64,000 nt of DNA from Streptomyces marokkonensis (GTDB taxonomy: Bacteria > Actinomycetota > Actinomycetes > Streptomycetales > Streptomycetaceae): assembly GCF_008312835.1 (NCBI RefSeq), contig NZ_VSKS01000015.1:124001-188000 (forward strand), written 5' to 3'. Shown piece after piece: positions 35,330 through 45,600 of this stretch. A program made the translations under genes and the position numbers. Each line of letters begins with the position of its first letter. Within the stretch, counting starts at the first letter, position 1. The notes below the pieces were generated by a model. The model was not told where the DNA came from, did not search any database, and saw only the letters and a program-made list of their open reading frames with translations.

Positions 35330-36022
35330 ATGGTCGCTCTGTCCAACGTTCGGTTCGGCAAGAAGAACGAGGATGTGCGCGCCGTGCAGAAGGCGCTCAT
35401 CGCCCGCGGCCGCAAGATCCCGAAGGGAGCCACCGGCTTCTTCGGCGAGGAGACGAAGGCGGCCTACCGGGCCGAACAACTCGCCCAGGGCTTCAAGGGA
35501 ACCGCCGCCGACGGCGTCCCCGGCTGCACGTCGCTGACCACCCTCGGCCGCCACGCCGGCTTCACCGTCGACTGCAAGGGCGCCACGTCCGCCACCAAGC
35601 GGGGCGGCACCTCCGGCCGGGGACGGGTGCCGTCACCCGTCCCCGGCCACAAGGTCACTTTCGGCTTCTTCTCCCGCGGTCCCTACGCCTGGAAACCCGA
35701 CGGTGTCGGCCGGCACACCGGGCAGGACTTCGCCGCCGACTCCGGCACGCCCGTGGTCGCGGTCCGCAAGGGCACCATCGCCTGGTCGAACGGCAAGGGC
35801 GGGGCGTACGGCCAGTGGATCGGGCTGAAGGCGGACAACGGTCATGTCTACACCTACTCTCACCTGTCGCAGCGGCAGGTGAGGACCGGGCAGAAGGTCA
35901 CCGCCGGACAGCGGCTCGGCACGGTCGGCAGGACGGGCAACTCCACCGGCCCGCATCTGCACTTCGAGATGTCCAAGGGCTCCAGCTGGACCTACGGCAA
36001 CGTGGCGAAGCCGACCTGGTGA
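35330..36022 (+). CDS. M23 family metallopeptidase with N-terminal peptidoglycan-binding domain
   Basis: Protein of 230 residues. Residues 5-84 form a peptidoglycan-binding module (NVRFGKKNEDVRAVQKALIA, GATGFFG, ADGVPGCTSL), then a Gly/Arg linker, then a LytM-type M23 domain. The zinc ligands are seen in HTGQD (HxxxD) and HLHFE (HxH), with the extra His of YTYSHLS. It would cut peptide cross-links in cell wall. No signal peptide is present, which is odd for a lytic enzyme, so export by a non-Sec/Tat route or release on lysis is implied. ATG 35330 is preceded by AAAGGA at 12 bases; ATG 35306 adds eight residues. The binding module is nearly the same as one inside the giant protein at 38101-42594. 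Confidence 0.9.
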   Translation: MVALSNVRFGKKNEDVRAVQKALIARGRKIPKGATGFFGEETKAAYRAEQLAQGFKGTAADGVPGCTSLTTLGRHAGFTVDCKGATSATKRGGTSGRGRVPSPVPGHKVTFGFFSRGPYAWKPDGVGRHTGQDFAADSGTPVVAVRKGTIAWSNGKGGAYGQWIGLKADNGHVYTYSHLSQRQVRTGQKVTAGQRLGTVGRTGNSTGPHLHFEMSKGSSWTYGNVAKPTW

Positions 36023-36093
36023 GCGGACGGCGGAGCTGTACCTCCGCACGAGAACACTCTTCATCCGTTCGACCCCTGTTCCGGAGAGACATC

Positions 36094-38037
36094 ATGACCG
36101 CCCTGACCGAAGACAGGACACCCGCCTTCGTCCGGCATGCCGCGGAATCGGTCCGCTCCCACCTGGCCGCCTCGCATCCGTTGAGCAGTTTCCTCCACGA
36201 CGCGGGCACACTGACTCCGGAGGAGCGCCGCCTCATCGTCGATCAGGCGCTCGTCCTGCTGGATCAGAACTACGTCCACCTGCCGCTCAAGACCGCGATG
36301 TACGCAGTGAACCCGGTCCAGCGCCTGCGGGTGCTGCGCCGGCGCCTGGAGCGGCAGACACAGCGGACCATGCCTCCTGAGTGGCTCTTCCACGCCGAGC
36401 TGTCGGAGGTCTTCCACTCGGTCCGAGATCTTCACACCAACTACCTGCTCCCTGAACCCTTTGCGGGCAGGATCGCCTTCCTGCCGTTCCTCATCGAGCA
36501 GTACGCGGACGCCCAGGGCCCGCACTACATGGTCACGCACGTGGCCGAGGGCTTCTCCGCACCCGGCTTCGCCCCGGGCGTCGAGGTCACTCACTGGAGC
36601 GGAATCCCCATCTCGGCGGCCGTCGACCTGAACGCGGCCCGGTTCGCCGGCGGCAACGCTCCCGCCCGGCGCAGCCGGGGCGTTCAGTCCCTGACCGTAC
36701 GACCGCTGCGCATCCATCTGCCGCCCTTCGAGGAGTGGGTGACCGTCAGCTACGTCGACAACGCCGGCACGGCGCGTGAGCTGCGCGAGAACTGGCGGAT
36801 CGTGGAGAACCTGCCTCCCATGGTGGACGCGGACGCGATCAGCACCGCGGCCCTGGCCCAGGGTGTGGACCTCGACGCGGACGAGACCGGCCGGGCGAAG
36901 GTTCTGCTCTTCGCCCCCCGGGTCGTCACCCAGGAAAAGGCCGTCCAGGCGGACGAACCGGTGCCCGAACTGCGCGGGGGCGAGGTCGCCACCACCATGC
37001 CCAAGGTGTTCAAGGCCCAGCGGGTGACGACGTCCTCCGGAGAGTTCGGCCACCTCCGCATCTTCACGTTCGGTGTGGACGACCCGGTGTCATTCCTCCG
37101 GGAGTTCGTCCGGCTGATCGGCCGGCTGCCCCAGAGCGGACTCATCGTGGACGTGCGTGACAACGGCGGCGGTCACATCCACGCCGCCGAGTTCGCCCTG
37201 CAGGTCCTCACACCCCGCCGGATCGTCCCCGAGCCGGTGCAGTTCATCAACACCCCGCTCAACCTTCGCATCTGCCGCAGGCACCAGGACTCCTCCGGCA
37301 TCGGCCTGGGCGCCTGGGTCCCCTCCATGGAGCAGGCCGTCGAGACCGGGGCGACCTTCTCCAGTGCCTTCCCCCTCAGCCCCGAGGAGGGTGCCAACGC
37401 CATGGGGCAGCAGTACTTCGGGCCGGTGGTCCTCATCACCAACGCCCGCTGCTACTCGGCCACCGACATCTTCGCCGCCGGGTTCCAGGACCACCGGATC
37501 GGCCCTGTACTGGGTACCGACGAGAACACCGGCGCCGGCGGGGCCAACGTCTGGACCCACCAACTCCTCTCCGGCCTTCTCAGCGGTGACCGGGCCACAC
37601 CGTACGTACCGCTGCCGAAGGGGGCCGGCATGCGCGTGTCCATCCGCCGCACCCTTCGCGTCGGAGCCCTGTCCGGCACTCCCGTGGAGGATGTGGGTGT
37701 CGTTCCCGACGAACTGCACCGGATGACCCGCCGGGACCTCCTGGAGGACAACGCCGATCTCCTCGACCGGGCGGGCCTGCTGCTCAAGGACCGGGAGCCG
37801 CACAGCGTGTCCGTCACGGACGTCGTCTCCGCCGGCGACGTCCTGAGGCTCAAGGTGAAGGCGACGAACGTCGATCGCGTCGATGTCTACGTCGACCAGC
37901 GGCCCAACACGTCGGTCGACCTCACCGACGACCCGGCAGAAGTGACGGTGCCCGTCGCGACGGCCGCTCGGACGGCCCGCATCGACGGCTTCGAGGCCGG
38001 CGAGCTGGTGGCCAGCAAGACGCAACAGCTCGTATGA
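36094..38037 (+). CDS. S41 family (tail-specific protease-like) peptidase
   Basis: Protein of 647 residues. A helical N-terminal part (about 1-120) precedes a PDZ-like region (FAPGVEVTHWSGIPISAAVD) and the S41 catalytic core with LIVDVRDNGGGHIHAAEF and TNARCYSATDIFAAGFQDH. The Ser in CYSATD takes the place of the S41 nucleophile; the usual Lys partner is not obvious because the following segment reads HRIGPVLGTDENTGAGGANV. A C-terminal beta domain follows. No signal peptide is seen. GGAG lies eight bases upstream of the ATG. It begins 71 bp after the M23 gene and is probably in the same SARP-controlled transcript. Confidence 0.83.
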   Translation: MTALTEDRTPAFVRHAAESVRSHLAASHPLSSFLHDAGTLTPEERRLIVDQALVLLDQNYVHLPLKTAMYAVNPVQRLRVLRRRLERQTQRTMPPEWLFHAELSEVFHSVRDLHTNYLLPEPFAGRIAFLPFLIEQYADAQGPHYMVTHVAEGFSAPGFAPGVEVTHWSGIPISAAVDLNAARFAGGNAPARRSRGVQSLTVRPLRIHLPPFEEWVTVSYVDNAGTARELRENWRIVENLPPMVDADAISTAALAQGVDLDADETGRAKVLLFAPRVVTQEKAVQADEPVPELRGGEVATTMPKVFKAQRVTTSSGEFGHLRIFTFGVDDPVSFLREFVRLIGRLPQSGLIVDVRDNGGGHIHAAEFALQVLTPRRIVPEPVQFINTPLNLRICRRHQDSSGIGLGAWVPSMEQAVETGATFSSAFPLSPEEGANAMGQQYFGPVVLITNARCYSATDIFAAGFQDHRIGPVLGTDENTGAGGANVWTHQLLSGLLSGDRATPYVPLPKGAGMRVSIRRTLRVGALSGTPVEDVGVVPDELHRMTRRDLLEDNADLLDRAGLLLKDREPHSVSVTDVVSAGDVLRLKVKATNVDRVDVYVDQRPNTSVDLTDDPAEVTVPVATAARTARIDGFEAGELVASKTQQLV

Positions 38038-38043
38038 AGCCGA

Positions 38044-38076
38044 GCCGGCCGGCGGGACCTGTCGCCGCCGGCCGGC
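38044..38076. terminator. Bidirectional terminator between S41 peptidase and giant-protein operon
   Basis: GCCGGCCGGCGG (38044-38055) and CCGCCGGCCGGC (38065-38076) form a perfect 12-bp stem with a 9-base loop between convergent stops. Confidence 0.78.
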
Positions 38077-38100
38077 CGGTGGGGGCACCTGGTCACGAGT

Positions 38101-41100
38101 TCAGCGCCATCGGTCGCCGTCGCGCCGGTGCCGGTCGCGCCTGTCGTGGTCGTCGCGCCTGTCGTGGTCGTGATGCCGGTGGCCGTCGAACAGGGGCACG
38201 GTGTCGCAGTACACCACCGGCCCGGGCGTGGTGGGTGGGGTGGCCGCGTCGGGCGGTATGCCGCCGGTCTCCATGACCAGCAGGCGCAGTCGGTCTCGCT
38301 GAATGTCCGGGGGCAGCGGGACCTGGCCGACATAGGACGGGTTCCGCGTGGAAGCAGCGTCGATCGAGGTCAGCGTCACGGTGGTGTCGTCGAGCGTGAC
38401 CCAGGCGAGGTCCTCGTCGGCCACGGCGTTCCGACGTTGCACGGTGGCCGTGATCCGGGGCGGCGGGGAGTCGACCGGGTCGTACGACGGACCGGTGACG
38501 GAGACGGTCGGTATGTCGTCCAGTCGCACCCGCAGTTCGCGGTCGGGCAGCGTCTGGACCAGATCGCTGACGACGACCGGTGAGATCTCCGCCTCCGGGA
38601 TCGAGTCCGGCTGGTAGCGGACCAGGGCCAGCCGCACGAAGGGCAGATAGGCGTCCCCGGTGTCGAGGTCCAGGTCGCAGAACCAGCGGTTCCCCTCGGG
38701 GTCGAACTGCGGGGCGAAGCCCAGGACGGTGACGGTGGGCGACGACCCGGTGGGCGTCACCGGCACGACCTCGGCATGCCGCACGGCGTTGGTGAACGTC
38801 GCCACCGTGGGGGCGACGACATGCGCGGAGCGGTGGACGGGGTCGCGGCCCATCACTGTCACGCCCAGACCGTCCGTGGCAACCGTGCCGGCGCCTGGTG
38901 CGGGCCCGAGCACCACACCGAGGAGCTCGCCGTCTCCGGAGGAGAACCAGGGACGCTGCAGGAACACGCGGATTCCGCGGCCGTGTCGGCGCCGGACGAC
39001 GGTGTCGGGTGAGCCTTCGACGGTCTCGAAGGAGAGCGTGGGCACGCAGTACAGCACTCTCGGTGCGGTGGGCCGGGCGCTGCTGGGTACCGAGTGCGCC
39101 ACGGCCGTGCCTTCCACGGTCAGCGCGGTCGCGTCGTGCTCGGCCAGTCGGGACGGGAAGCAGTCGCCGAACCTGGTTCCGGCCACCGGATGATAGAGCA
39201 CCCGGCGGTGCTTGGTGTCGCCGAACTCGTGCTTCCTCGGCTCCGGCCTGGTCGCACTGACCGGCTCCACCGGCTCCACCGGCTCCTCGGCCGCGCGGGT
39301 GCTGAAGCTCAGGGTGCCGTCCTGGAGGGTGGCGGGCTCGGGACCGCCCGCGTCGTTCGAGGGCAGCCTGGCTGTGAGGAGATCGAAGACCGGCGCGGTC
39401 ATCGGACGTTCCGCGCGGCCTTCGTCGCCTTCGTCCACCACTTCGGTCCACGACGCGACGAGTTCGATCCGGTCGGTGCTGTCCTTGTCCAGTGCGATCG
39501 TTCCGGCGAGGTGCTCGGCGGTGGCGCCGCCGGGACGGTGCTCCGTGGCCCGCAGGTCCAGGACGGGTTGCCTCAGGGGCCGCTGGACCGCGTGCACGAG
39601 GGTGATTTCCTGCCAGGGCGTGAACATCCAGTGGCGCCCGGCGGCAGCCAGGTCCAGCGCCCTGGAAGCCAGCCTCCGCTCCTCCTCGTCCTGCCGTGCC
39701 GCCTCCTCCTCGTCCCGCCGCGCCGCCTCCTCCTCGTCCTCCGGCCCGGCTTCCGGTCCCGACTGCCGGCCGGGCTGTTCCCTGCACCAGGAGGCCAGGC
39801 CCATCAGCGTCTCGTCGAACTGGATCGCGGAACACACCCGTACGGTGGCCACCCGGGCTTTCGGGAGAGAGACCGTCAGCACGCGTGACGACTCGTCGAA
39901 GTGAGGTGGCGCGGTGCCTTCGGCCAGCCTCAGCCGGAACGAGCGGGACCGGTGCCAGACATCGCCTCCCCACGGGACCTCGAACGGCTCGTCCTCCCCC
40001 ATGCCCGGCAGGTCGAGCAGCAGTGCTCCGTTGGCCATGGGTTCGCGGAGGTAGGGCAGTTCGACCTGGTCCCCCTGGTGCCGGGCGGTCACCACGGGGT
40101 GCTCCGGGTCGGCGGCGGGCGAGTCGACCGGTGTCACTTCGGCGTCGGGAGCCGGATCACCGAGGGAGCCGTTCTCGCGGGAGGCCAGCGCGTAGCCGGC
40201 TTCCCTGGCGGCCGGGTCACGCGAACCGATGGCCCCGTCGAGCAGCCCGTGCCGCTCGACGCACTGCAGTGAGGCCTTCGGAGCCACCAGGTGCCGTTCG
40301 TCGACCCCGCTGAAGGGGGTGTGGTCGCCTGTCGTGACCAGCGGGGAGTTGTTGAGGTGGGCGGCGTACTGTTCGGCGGTCCTGGCCGGTTCCGCGTCCC
40401 GGGAGGCGCCCTCCGCCGGACCGGAGTCGTCGGCGGCGGTGTCACAGTCGACGGCGAAGCCGCTCTTGCGGCCGAGTTCCGTCAGGGACCGACAGCCGGG
40501 GATGCCGTCGGCATCCCGGCCGCGGAAGCCCTGTTCGCGCTGCTCGGCGGCGTAGGCCTCCGCGGTCTGCGGGCCGAAGTGCCCTGTCGCGCCGGCAGGG
40601 ACGGGGTGGTTGCGGGCGATCAGGGCCTGCTGGACGAGACGTATGTCGTCGTTGGTCCGACCGGGCCGCACGTTACGGAGCACGACGGTCCGCGGGCCGG
40701 GGCCGGGGGCCGCGCCGCCGGCCGGGCCCGGTTCGCTGCCCGGGGTGCTCCGGATGACCATCCGGGACACCGAGGCACCCTCGTCGAGGGGCGACCTGGG
40801 TACCACGGCGGGAGCGGGCACGGACTCGAACCTCCGGAACACGAGGGGACCGTTCCCCGGCAGCACCCAGTCGCCGCCGTCGTCCCGGTCCACCAGGGCG
40901 TCGGCTTCCCTCAGGGTGAGGCCGTTGCCCGCCAGGTCGACGGTGCGCAGCCGTATCCGGTATCCACGGCCGAACCTCAGACGGGGCAGCGAGCCCTTCT
41001 GCACGCCGATGTCGATTTCCAGCGGAAGGTGGGTCTGCGCCTCATTGGTGGGTTCGACGACCTCGTCGGGCGCTCCCTCCCCCGTACCCAGGACCCGCCC

Positions 41101-42594
41101 GGGACGCGGAGCGGACAGCGACCACCCCTCCCAGGTCATGAGCCGTTCGGGAACGTACAGGTCGTCGCTGTCGGCATCGTCCGGCGGTGACACCAGGTTC
41201 ACCTGGAAGAAGCCCTCGTCGGAGGCCGTGAGGAGCGGCTCGTCGCCGCCGGGCGAACGGTACTCGACGGTGCGTGCGTGCAACGAGTACCAGCGTGCCC
41301 GGGAGTCGTCCCAGACATCCATCCGGTGGCCCCTGACCAGGTCATCGGCCCAGAGTTCGGGCATGACGGAGGAGTCCGACGGGTTCGGCTGGTGGCCGTC
41401 CTCCGCCTGCTGCCGCGCCGCCGACGCGGCGGCGGCCGCGTCGTTGTGCTGGTCCGCCTCCGCCAGTTTGTCCGCGAGCACCCCTTTGCGATCGTCCCTG
41501 ACCAAGGAGATCCCCTGTGTACGGACCGGAGCCAGTCCCTTGGTCTCCGGGCGCGGCCCGGTCGCATCCGTTTCGGCGCCACCGGCCTCGCCGGGATCCC
41601 GGGCGAGGTCCGCCAGCTTGAGCGCGGCGGCGTCGATGTCGGCCTGCTCGAGGGAGAAGTCGGCCTCGGGCAGCGCCACCAGGCCGAGCGCCGGAGAGCC
41701 CAGCGGATCGGACTCGGCGTTCCGGGAGGCGGCGACGAACAGCATCCGCTCGGGGAGGAAGACGTAGCGGGTGCGCGAGGGAAGGTTCTGTGAATCGGGT
41801 CCGAGTTCGGACACCCAGTCCGGCACCACGCTCATGGAGTGCTCGCCCGAGGAGACGGGGACACGCTCGGCCGGCAGGAGGAAGTCCAGGATCAGCCCGA
41901 GCCGCCGGAGCAGCGCCGGGTGGTCACCGAGTGAGGTGAGCATCTGGTGGAAATCCGGCTCGGGCTTCTCCGGTGCGGGAGCTCGCGGGACATCTCCGCT
42001 CGAGAGCGTCGGCGCACTCCGGGCCGGAGGCTGGTGGAAAGCCGCCACTTCGCCGAGACCTCGGCGCATGTCATGGGCCCGGGAGACGAGTCCGGGCTGC
42101 CCGGAGCTCATCATCCTCTGCATGACGGAGCGCATCTCAGGGGGCTGTTCGGGATACTCCCTGGCGGCCGTCCGGTAGGCCGTCCGGGTCGCGTCGGCGG
42201 CCGCCGCGGCCGAGTAGGTGCGGGCCCCTTCGGCCCGCGGGGCCATGCTCTCGAAGACGTACGGCTCCACCGGGATGTCCTCGCCGAAGAGTGCCGTCCA
42301 GAGCGCGTGGTCGGGAGCCGGACCGGACGGTCGGACCGGGCCGCTGAAAGAGGGCGAGACGCGCTCTCCCGGCCCGAACTCGAAGGTCGCGTCCCTGATC
42401 TTGTCGGGCCAGGCGAGGAAGTCCCGGAACGAACCCAGCGTGCCGCAGTCCCGATCTTCCGGCAGGGCGGCCGCCTGTTCCGGGTCCGGTGCTCCGAGCC
42501 GGGGAGCGACGAAGACCGAGACCTTCGCCTGGGTGCCGTCCGCCGACAGCCCCGCCGGAAGCACTGTCCACAACACTTTCTGTACGCACTTCAT
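38101..42594 (-). CDS. Giant protein of unknown function with embedded peptidoglycan-binding domain
   Basis: Protein of 1497 residues, no family I can name. Visible parts: an N-terminal beta-rich region (KVSVFVAPRL; SFRDFLAWPDKIRDATFEFG), an Ala/Asp-rich helical part (about 385-410), and a segment with LRFGRGYRIRLRTVDLAGNG. A peptidoglycan-binding module (about 638-718) is inserted between MVIRS and ERHLVAP, then VERHGLLDGAIGSRDP. A charged coiled-coil stretch (EEEAARRDEEEAARQDEEER), GDTKHRRVLYHPVAGTRFGD and repeated Ig-like beta segments follow, with a His/Asp/Arg-rich tail. No signal peptide or membrane helix. ATG 42594 has GGGA seven bases ahead and starts 18 bp after the 1053-aa gene, so the two form an operon. 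My impression, which I could not verify, is that paired giants with these phrases occur in other bacteria without assigned function. Confidence 0.85.
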   Translation of the reverse strand: MKCVQKVLWTVLPAGLSADGTQAKVSVFVAPRLGAPDPEQAAALPEDRDCGTLGSFRDFLAWPDKIRDATFEFGPGERVSPSFSGPVRPSGPAPDHALWTALFGEDIPVEPYVFESMAPRAEGARTYSAAAAADATRTAYRTAAREYPEQPPEMRSVMQRMMSSGQPGLVSRAHDMRRGLGEVAAFHQPPARSAPTLSSGDVPRAPAPEKPEPDFHQMLTSLGDHPALLRRLGLILDFLLPAERVPVSSGEHSMSVVPDWVSELGPDSQNLPSRTRYVFLPERMLFVAASRNAESDPLGSPALGLVALPEADFSLEQADIDAAALKLADLARDPGEAGGAETDATGPRPETKGLAPVRTQGISLVRDDRKGVLADKLAEADQHNDAAAAASAARQQAEDGHQPNPSDSSVMPELWADDLVRGHRMDVWDDSRARWYSLHARTVEYRSPGGDEPLLTASDEGFFQVNLVSPPDDADSDDLYVPERLMTWEGWSLSAPRPGRVLGTGEGAPDEVVEPTNEAQTHLPLEIDIGVQKGSLPRLRFGRGYRIRLRTVDLAGNGLTLREADALVDRDDGGDWVLPGNGPLVFRRFESVPAPAVVPRSPLDEGASVSRMVIRSTPGSEPGPAGGAAPGPGPRTVVLRNVRPGRTNDDIRLVQQALIARNHPVPAGATGHFGPQTAEAYAAEQREQGFRGRDADGIPGCRSLTELGRKSGFAVDCDTAADDSGPAEGASRDAEPARTAEQYAAHLNNSPLVTTGDHTPFSGVDERHLVAPKASLQCVERHGLLDGAIGSRDPAAREAGYALASRENGSLGDPAPDAEVTPVDSPAADPEHPVVTARHQGDQVELPYLREPMANGALLLDLPGMGEDEPFEVPWGGDVWHRSRSFRLRLAEGTAPPHFDESSRVLTVSLPKARVATVRVCSAIQFDETLMGLASWCREQPGRQSGPEAGPEDEEEAARRDEEEAARQDEEERRLASRALDLAAAGRHWMFTPWQEITLVHAVQRPLRQPVLDLRATEHRPGGATAEHLAGTIALDKDSTDRIELVASWTEVVDEGDEGRAERPMTAPVFDLLTARLPSNDAGGPEPATLQDGTLSFSTRAAEEPVEPVEPVSATRPEPRKHEFGDTKHRRVLYHPVAGTRFGDCFPSRLAEHDATALTVEGTAVAHSVPSSARPTAPRVLYCVPTLSFETVEGSPDTVVRRRHGRGIRVFLQRPWFSSGDGELLGVVLGPAPGAGTVATDGLGVTVMGRDPVHRSAHVVAPTVATFTNAVRHAEVVPVTPTGSSPTVTVLGFAPQFDPEGNRWFCDLDLDTGDAYLPFVRLALVRYQPDSIPEAEISPVVVSDLVQTLPDRELRVRLDDIPTVSVTGPSYDPVDSPPPRITATVQRRNAVADEDLAWVTLDDTTVTLTSIDAASTRNPSYVGQVPLPPDIQRDRLRLLVMETGGIPPDAATPPTTPGPVVYCDTVPLFDGHRHHDHDRRDDHDRRDRHRRDGDRWR

Positions 42595-42612
42595 GATCAC
42601 GTCCCGACCGGT

Positions 42613-45600
42613 CTACGGTTCGCCGTCGAAGCCCAGGCAGTAGTCCTCCCAATGCGTCTCCCGGTCGAAGCAGTCGACGAACGTGGGGTCGCCCGGTGCC
42701 CCCGAGAAACTCCGCTCGAGGCTGAGCGACACGGACTTGCTGAAGAAGGCGATGGTCACGCTCACGGTCAGGGTGCCTCTCCCCCGGACCACCGACTCGC
42801 TGCCGTTCTTCTCGTACGTCAGCTCCAGATAGAACTCGACGGAGACGGTGACGATGCCCAGCACGGTCAGGAAGCCGCTGCATCGCAGATAGCCGCCCAC
42901 CGTGACGTTCCCGTCCCTGAGCTCGAAGCGGACACCGGCCATCACCGTCACTCCGCCACTCGCCACTCCCAGGTTCAGTGCCGCGGCCCCACCGAACTCG
43001 ATGGCGCCCTCGGCCTCCCTGATGCCCTTCTCCGCGTCGACCAGCATGGAGAAGTAGCCACCGCCACCGAACAGGGAGACGGTGACGTTGAAGGGACGCT
43101 GCCGCTCGGACACCGAAAAGCGGAAGGAGATGACCTTGTCGGCGTCGAAGGGGATGATCAGTTCCGTCTTCAAGCAGACGTTCGCGAGGGAGAAGACACC
43201 GACGCCGATGGCCGGGAGGGCCAGCGCGTAGCCGGTTCGGATGCCCCATGGCTGGACATCCACGAACGCGCCGGAACCGAAGGCGTCGGCGGGCAGGGCG
43301 CTGCGCAGCGTGTCGATGAAGCGGAGGTCCCCCAGGAACCTCATCTCCAGGCCGGAGGCCGACACGTCCGGCTTGCTGCCGGGGACGGACCTGAACCTCA
43401 GGTCGGCGATCTCCACACGGACGACGCCGGCGATCTGCAGGGCGATGTCCCGCAGCCGGCCTTCGACCGACGTCTTGTTCCCGGCGTCCTTCGAGACGAC
43501 CGTCCGTGCGTCCAGGGTGAGTACCGCGCCGTTCACGTCCAGGGGGAACGGCTCCGCCCCGGGCGGCGTCCTGGGCGGTTCGAGCCTCGTCTTCCACACG
43601 TAGCGCAGTTCCTTGCCGGCCCCGTCGGCGAGGTCCCGTACCCGCAGCACGGGTGCCGGGATCGTGCCGCCCGCGTCGTCCAGCAGTGCCTGGATCTCAC
43701 GGTCTCCGAGTTGCTTCAGCCGATCCAGGTCCGGGGCGGCGATGGGCCCCAGCAGTGCGCCCAGGTCGATGAAGCCGAGCAACTTGGCGGCTCCGAGAGC
43801 GTTCCTGATCTCCGCGGTGGGGTCGTTCCCGAACACGTCCGGCACGACACCCGCCTGGCTGGTGATCACCTTGACCCCGGCGTCGGGCCGGGCAAGTCCA
43901 CCGACGCTCTCCGAGGCGAATTCGAGGCCGATCGCATCGACGAGGTCGAGGTAGGCGCGTGCCGGATGCGCCGCCATGCCGTGGTCGCGGTAGCGGTGGT
44001 TGAACGTGACAGGCACGTCCCCCGCCTTCGGCGCGAACGGTTCGAGGGCGGGGACCCGCACGTCGGCGCCGGACACGACGAGGGTTCCGGCCAGCGGGTG
44101 TTCACCTCCGGCCGTCTTCCGGGTCATCTCGAACTTCAGCCTGCCCACCGCGTGACTGGTGCTGCCGGGAGCGTCGGCGGGTGGCTGTGCCATGGCCATG
44201 ACCTGCCCGCCCAGAGACCGCTCGACGCGGTCCCTCACCCCGGTCTCGCTCTGCGAGTACCTGTCCCGTAGCTCCTCCCAGTTGCCGGCCCGTGAGGCGG
44301 GCACGAAGACCAGCGGCATGGTGAAGCTGACCTTGCGGCCCTCGCGATCGGTCGCGAGCACGGTGAACTGATGGTCGTGCACACCGTCCTGCAGCTCGAT
44401 CCAGAACGCCTGCCGCGGCTCCGGCTGCTTCTTGGCATTCCGGGGCCAGACGGTCCTGAGCAGCGGGGTGACCCGGTCGGTGACACGGAGCTCGGTGAAG
44501 GGCATCTCGCGCCCCTGGTGCGCGAAGCCGGTGTTCTCCCCGTAGCGCACCTCGGGTTCACGGAGGACGATCCGGTCCTCCCGGCGCAGATGGGCCACGA
44601 TGCCCTCGTCCTTGTGGGCGACGAAGAGGCGCTTGACCTCGCTCACCAGGAGAGCCGGGTGCCCGGTGGAGAGAAAGCCTCGGGTGACGACCCTGACGAA
44701 CTGGTCACGTCCCAGACCCGTGATGTGGTCGTACGCCGCCAGGTCGTGCCAGGTCGTGTCGATCGACTCGAGCTGCGCGACGGCGCCCGGCGACATGTCC
44801 TCCCAGGCGCCGTGCAGGTGGGCGGAGGCACCGAGGGGCGTCGCGATGAACTGCTCGGCCCGCAAAGGCGCGCTGGGCAGCGGGATGGGCGCGCCCGCGG
44901 CATCGATCAGCTCCGTCCGGCTGGTGAGCGTGACCAGGTCCGCCAGGTTCTCCGTGGTCAAGGGGAAGCGCGCGGGAACGGAAGGCCGGTCGTCGGCCCG
45001 CGCGAGGGCCCGCAGCAGTGCGTCGCCGCCCCGTTCGCCGCTCAGCAGGGCGTGCCACACGCCGGTGCGGCCATCGGCGCTGCGAGGCTCCGGCGGGCAT
45101 GCCCAGTTGACGGGTTCGTCGTAGGTGAGCAGAAGCCGGGTGGGGAACTCGATGACGCTTCCGAGCAGTTCGGCAGGCGTGGTGCCGGGCCGAACCACCG
45201 GCACTGTCATCGGCACCAGCCGCTCCCAGTCGAGCAGGGATTCCAGGGACAGCTCCAGACTGTCCACCTCGGGCGGCACCGAGAAGACCAACTGGGTGGC
45301 ACCGGAGGTGAACGCCCTCACGGTTGCGAGGGGGACGGTCGTGCCGTCCACCTGCTGGGGAACTACTTCCTCCAGGATGTGTTGCGGTGGCAGCCCGACA
45401 AGGATCAGCGTCGGCGCGGCCGGCTCCCGCCGCACCAGGCGGCTGCCGTCGGACCGGAGGTTCACCAGGCCGATGTCGGCCACGAGCATGTCCGCCGGCC
45501 GCACGACCCGGAACGGCCCCACCGCGCCGTCGTCGTCGGGGCGGTCCGGCTGACGGTCCCAGGGACGCCAGGGGCCGCGCCAACGCGGACGTCCGTGGCG

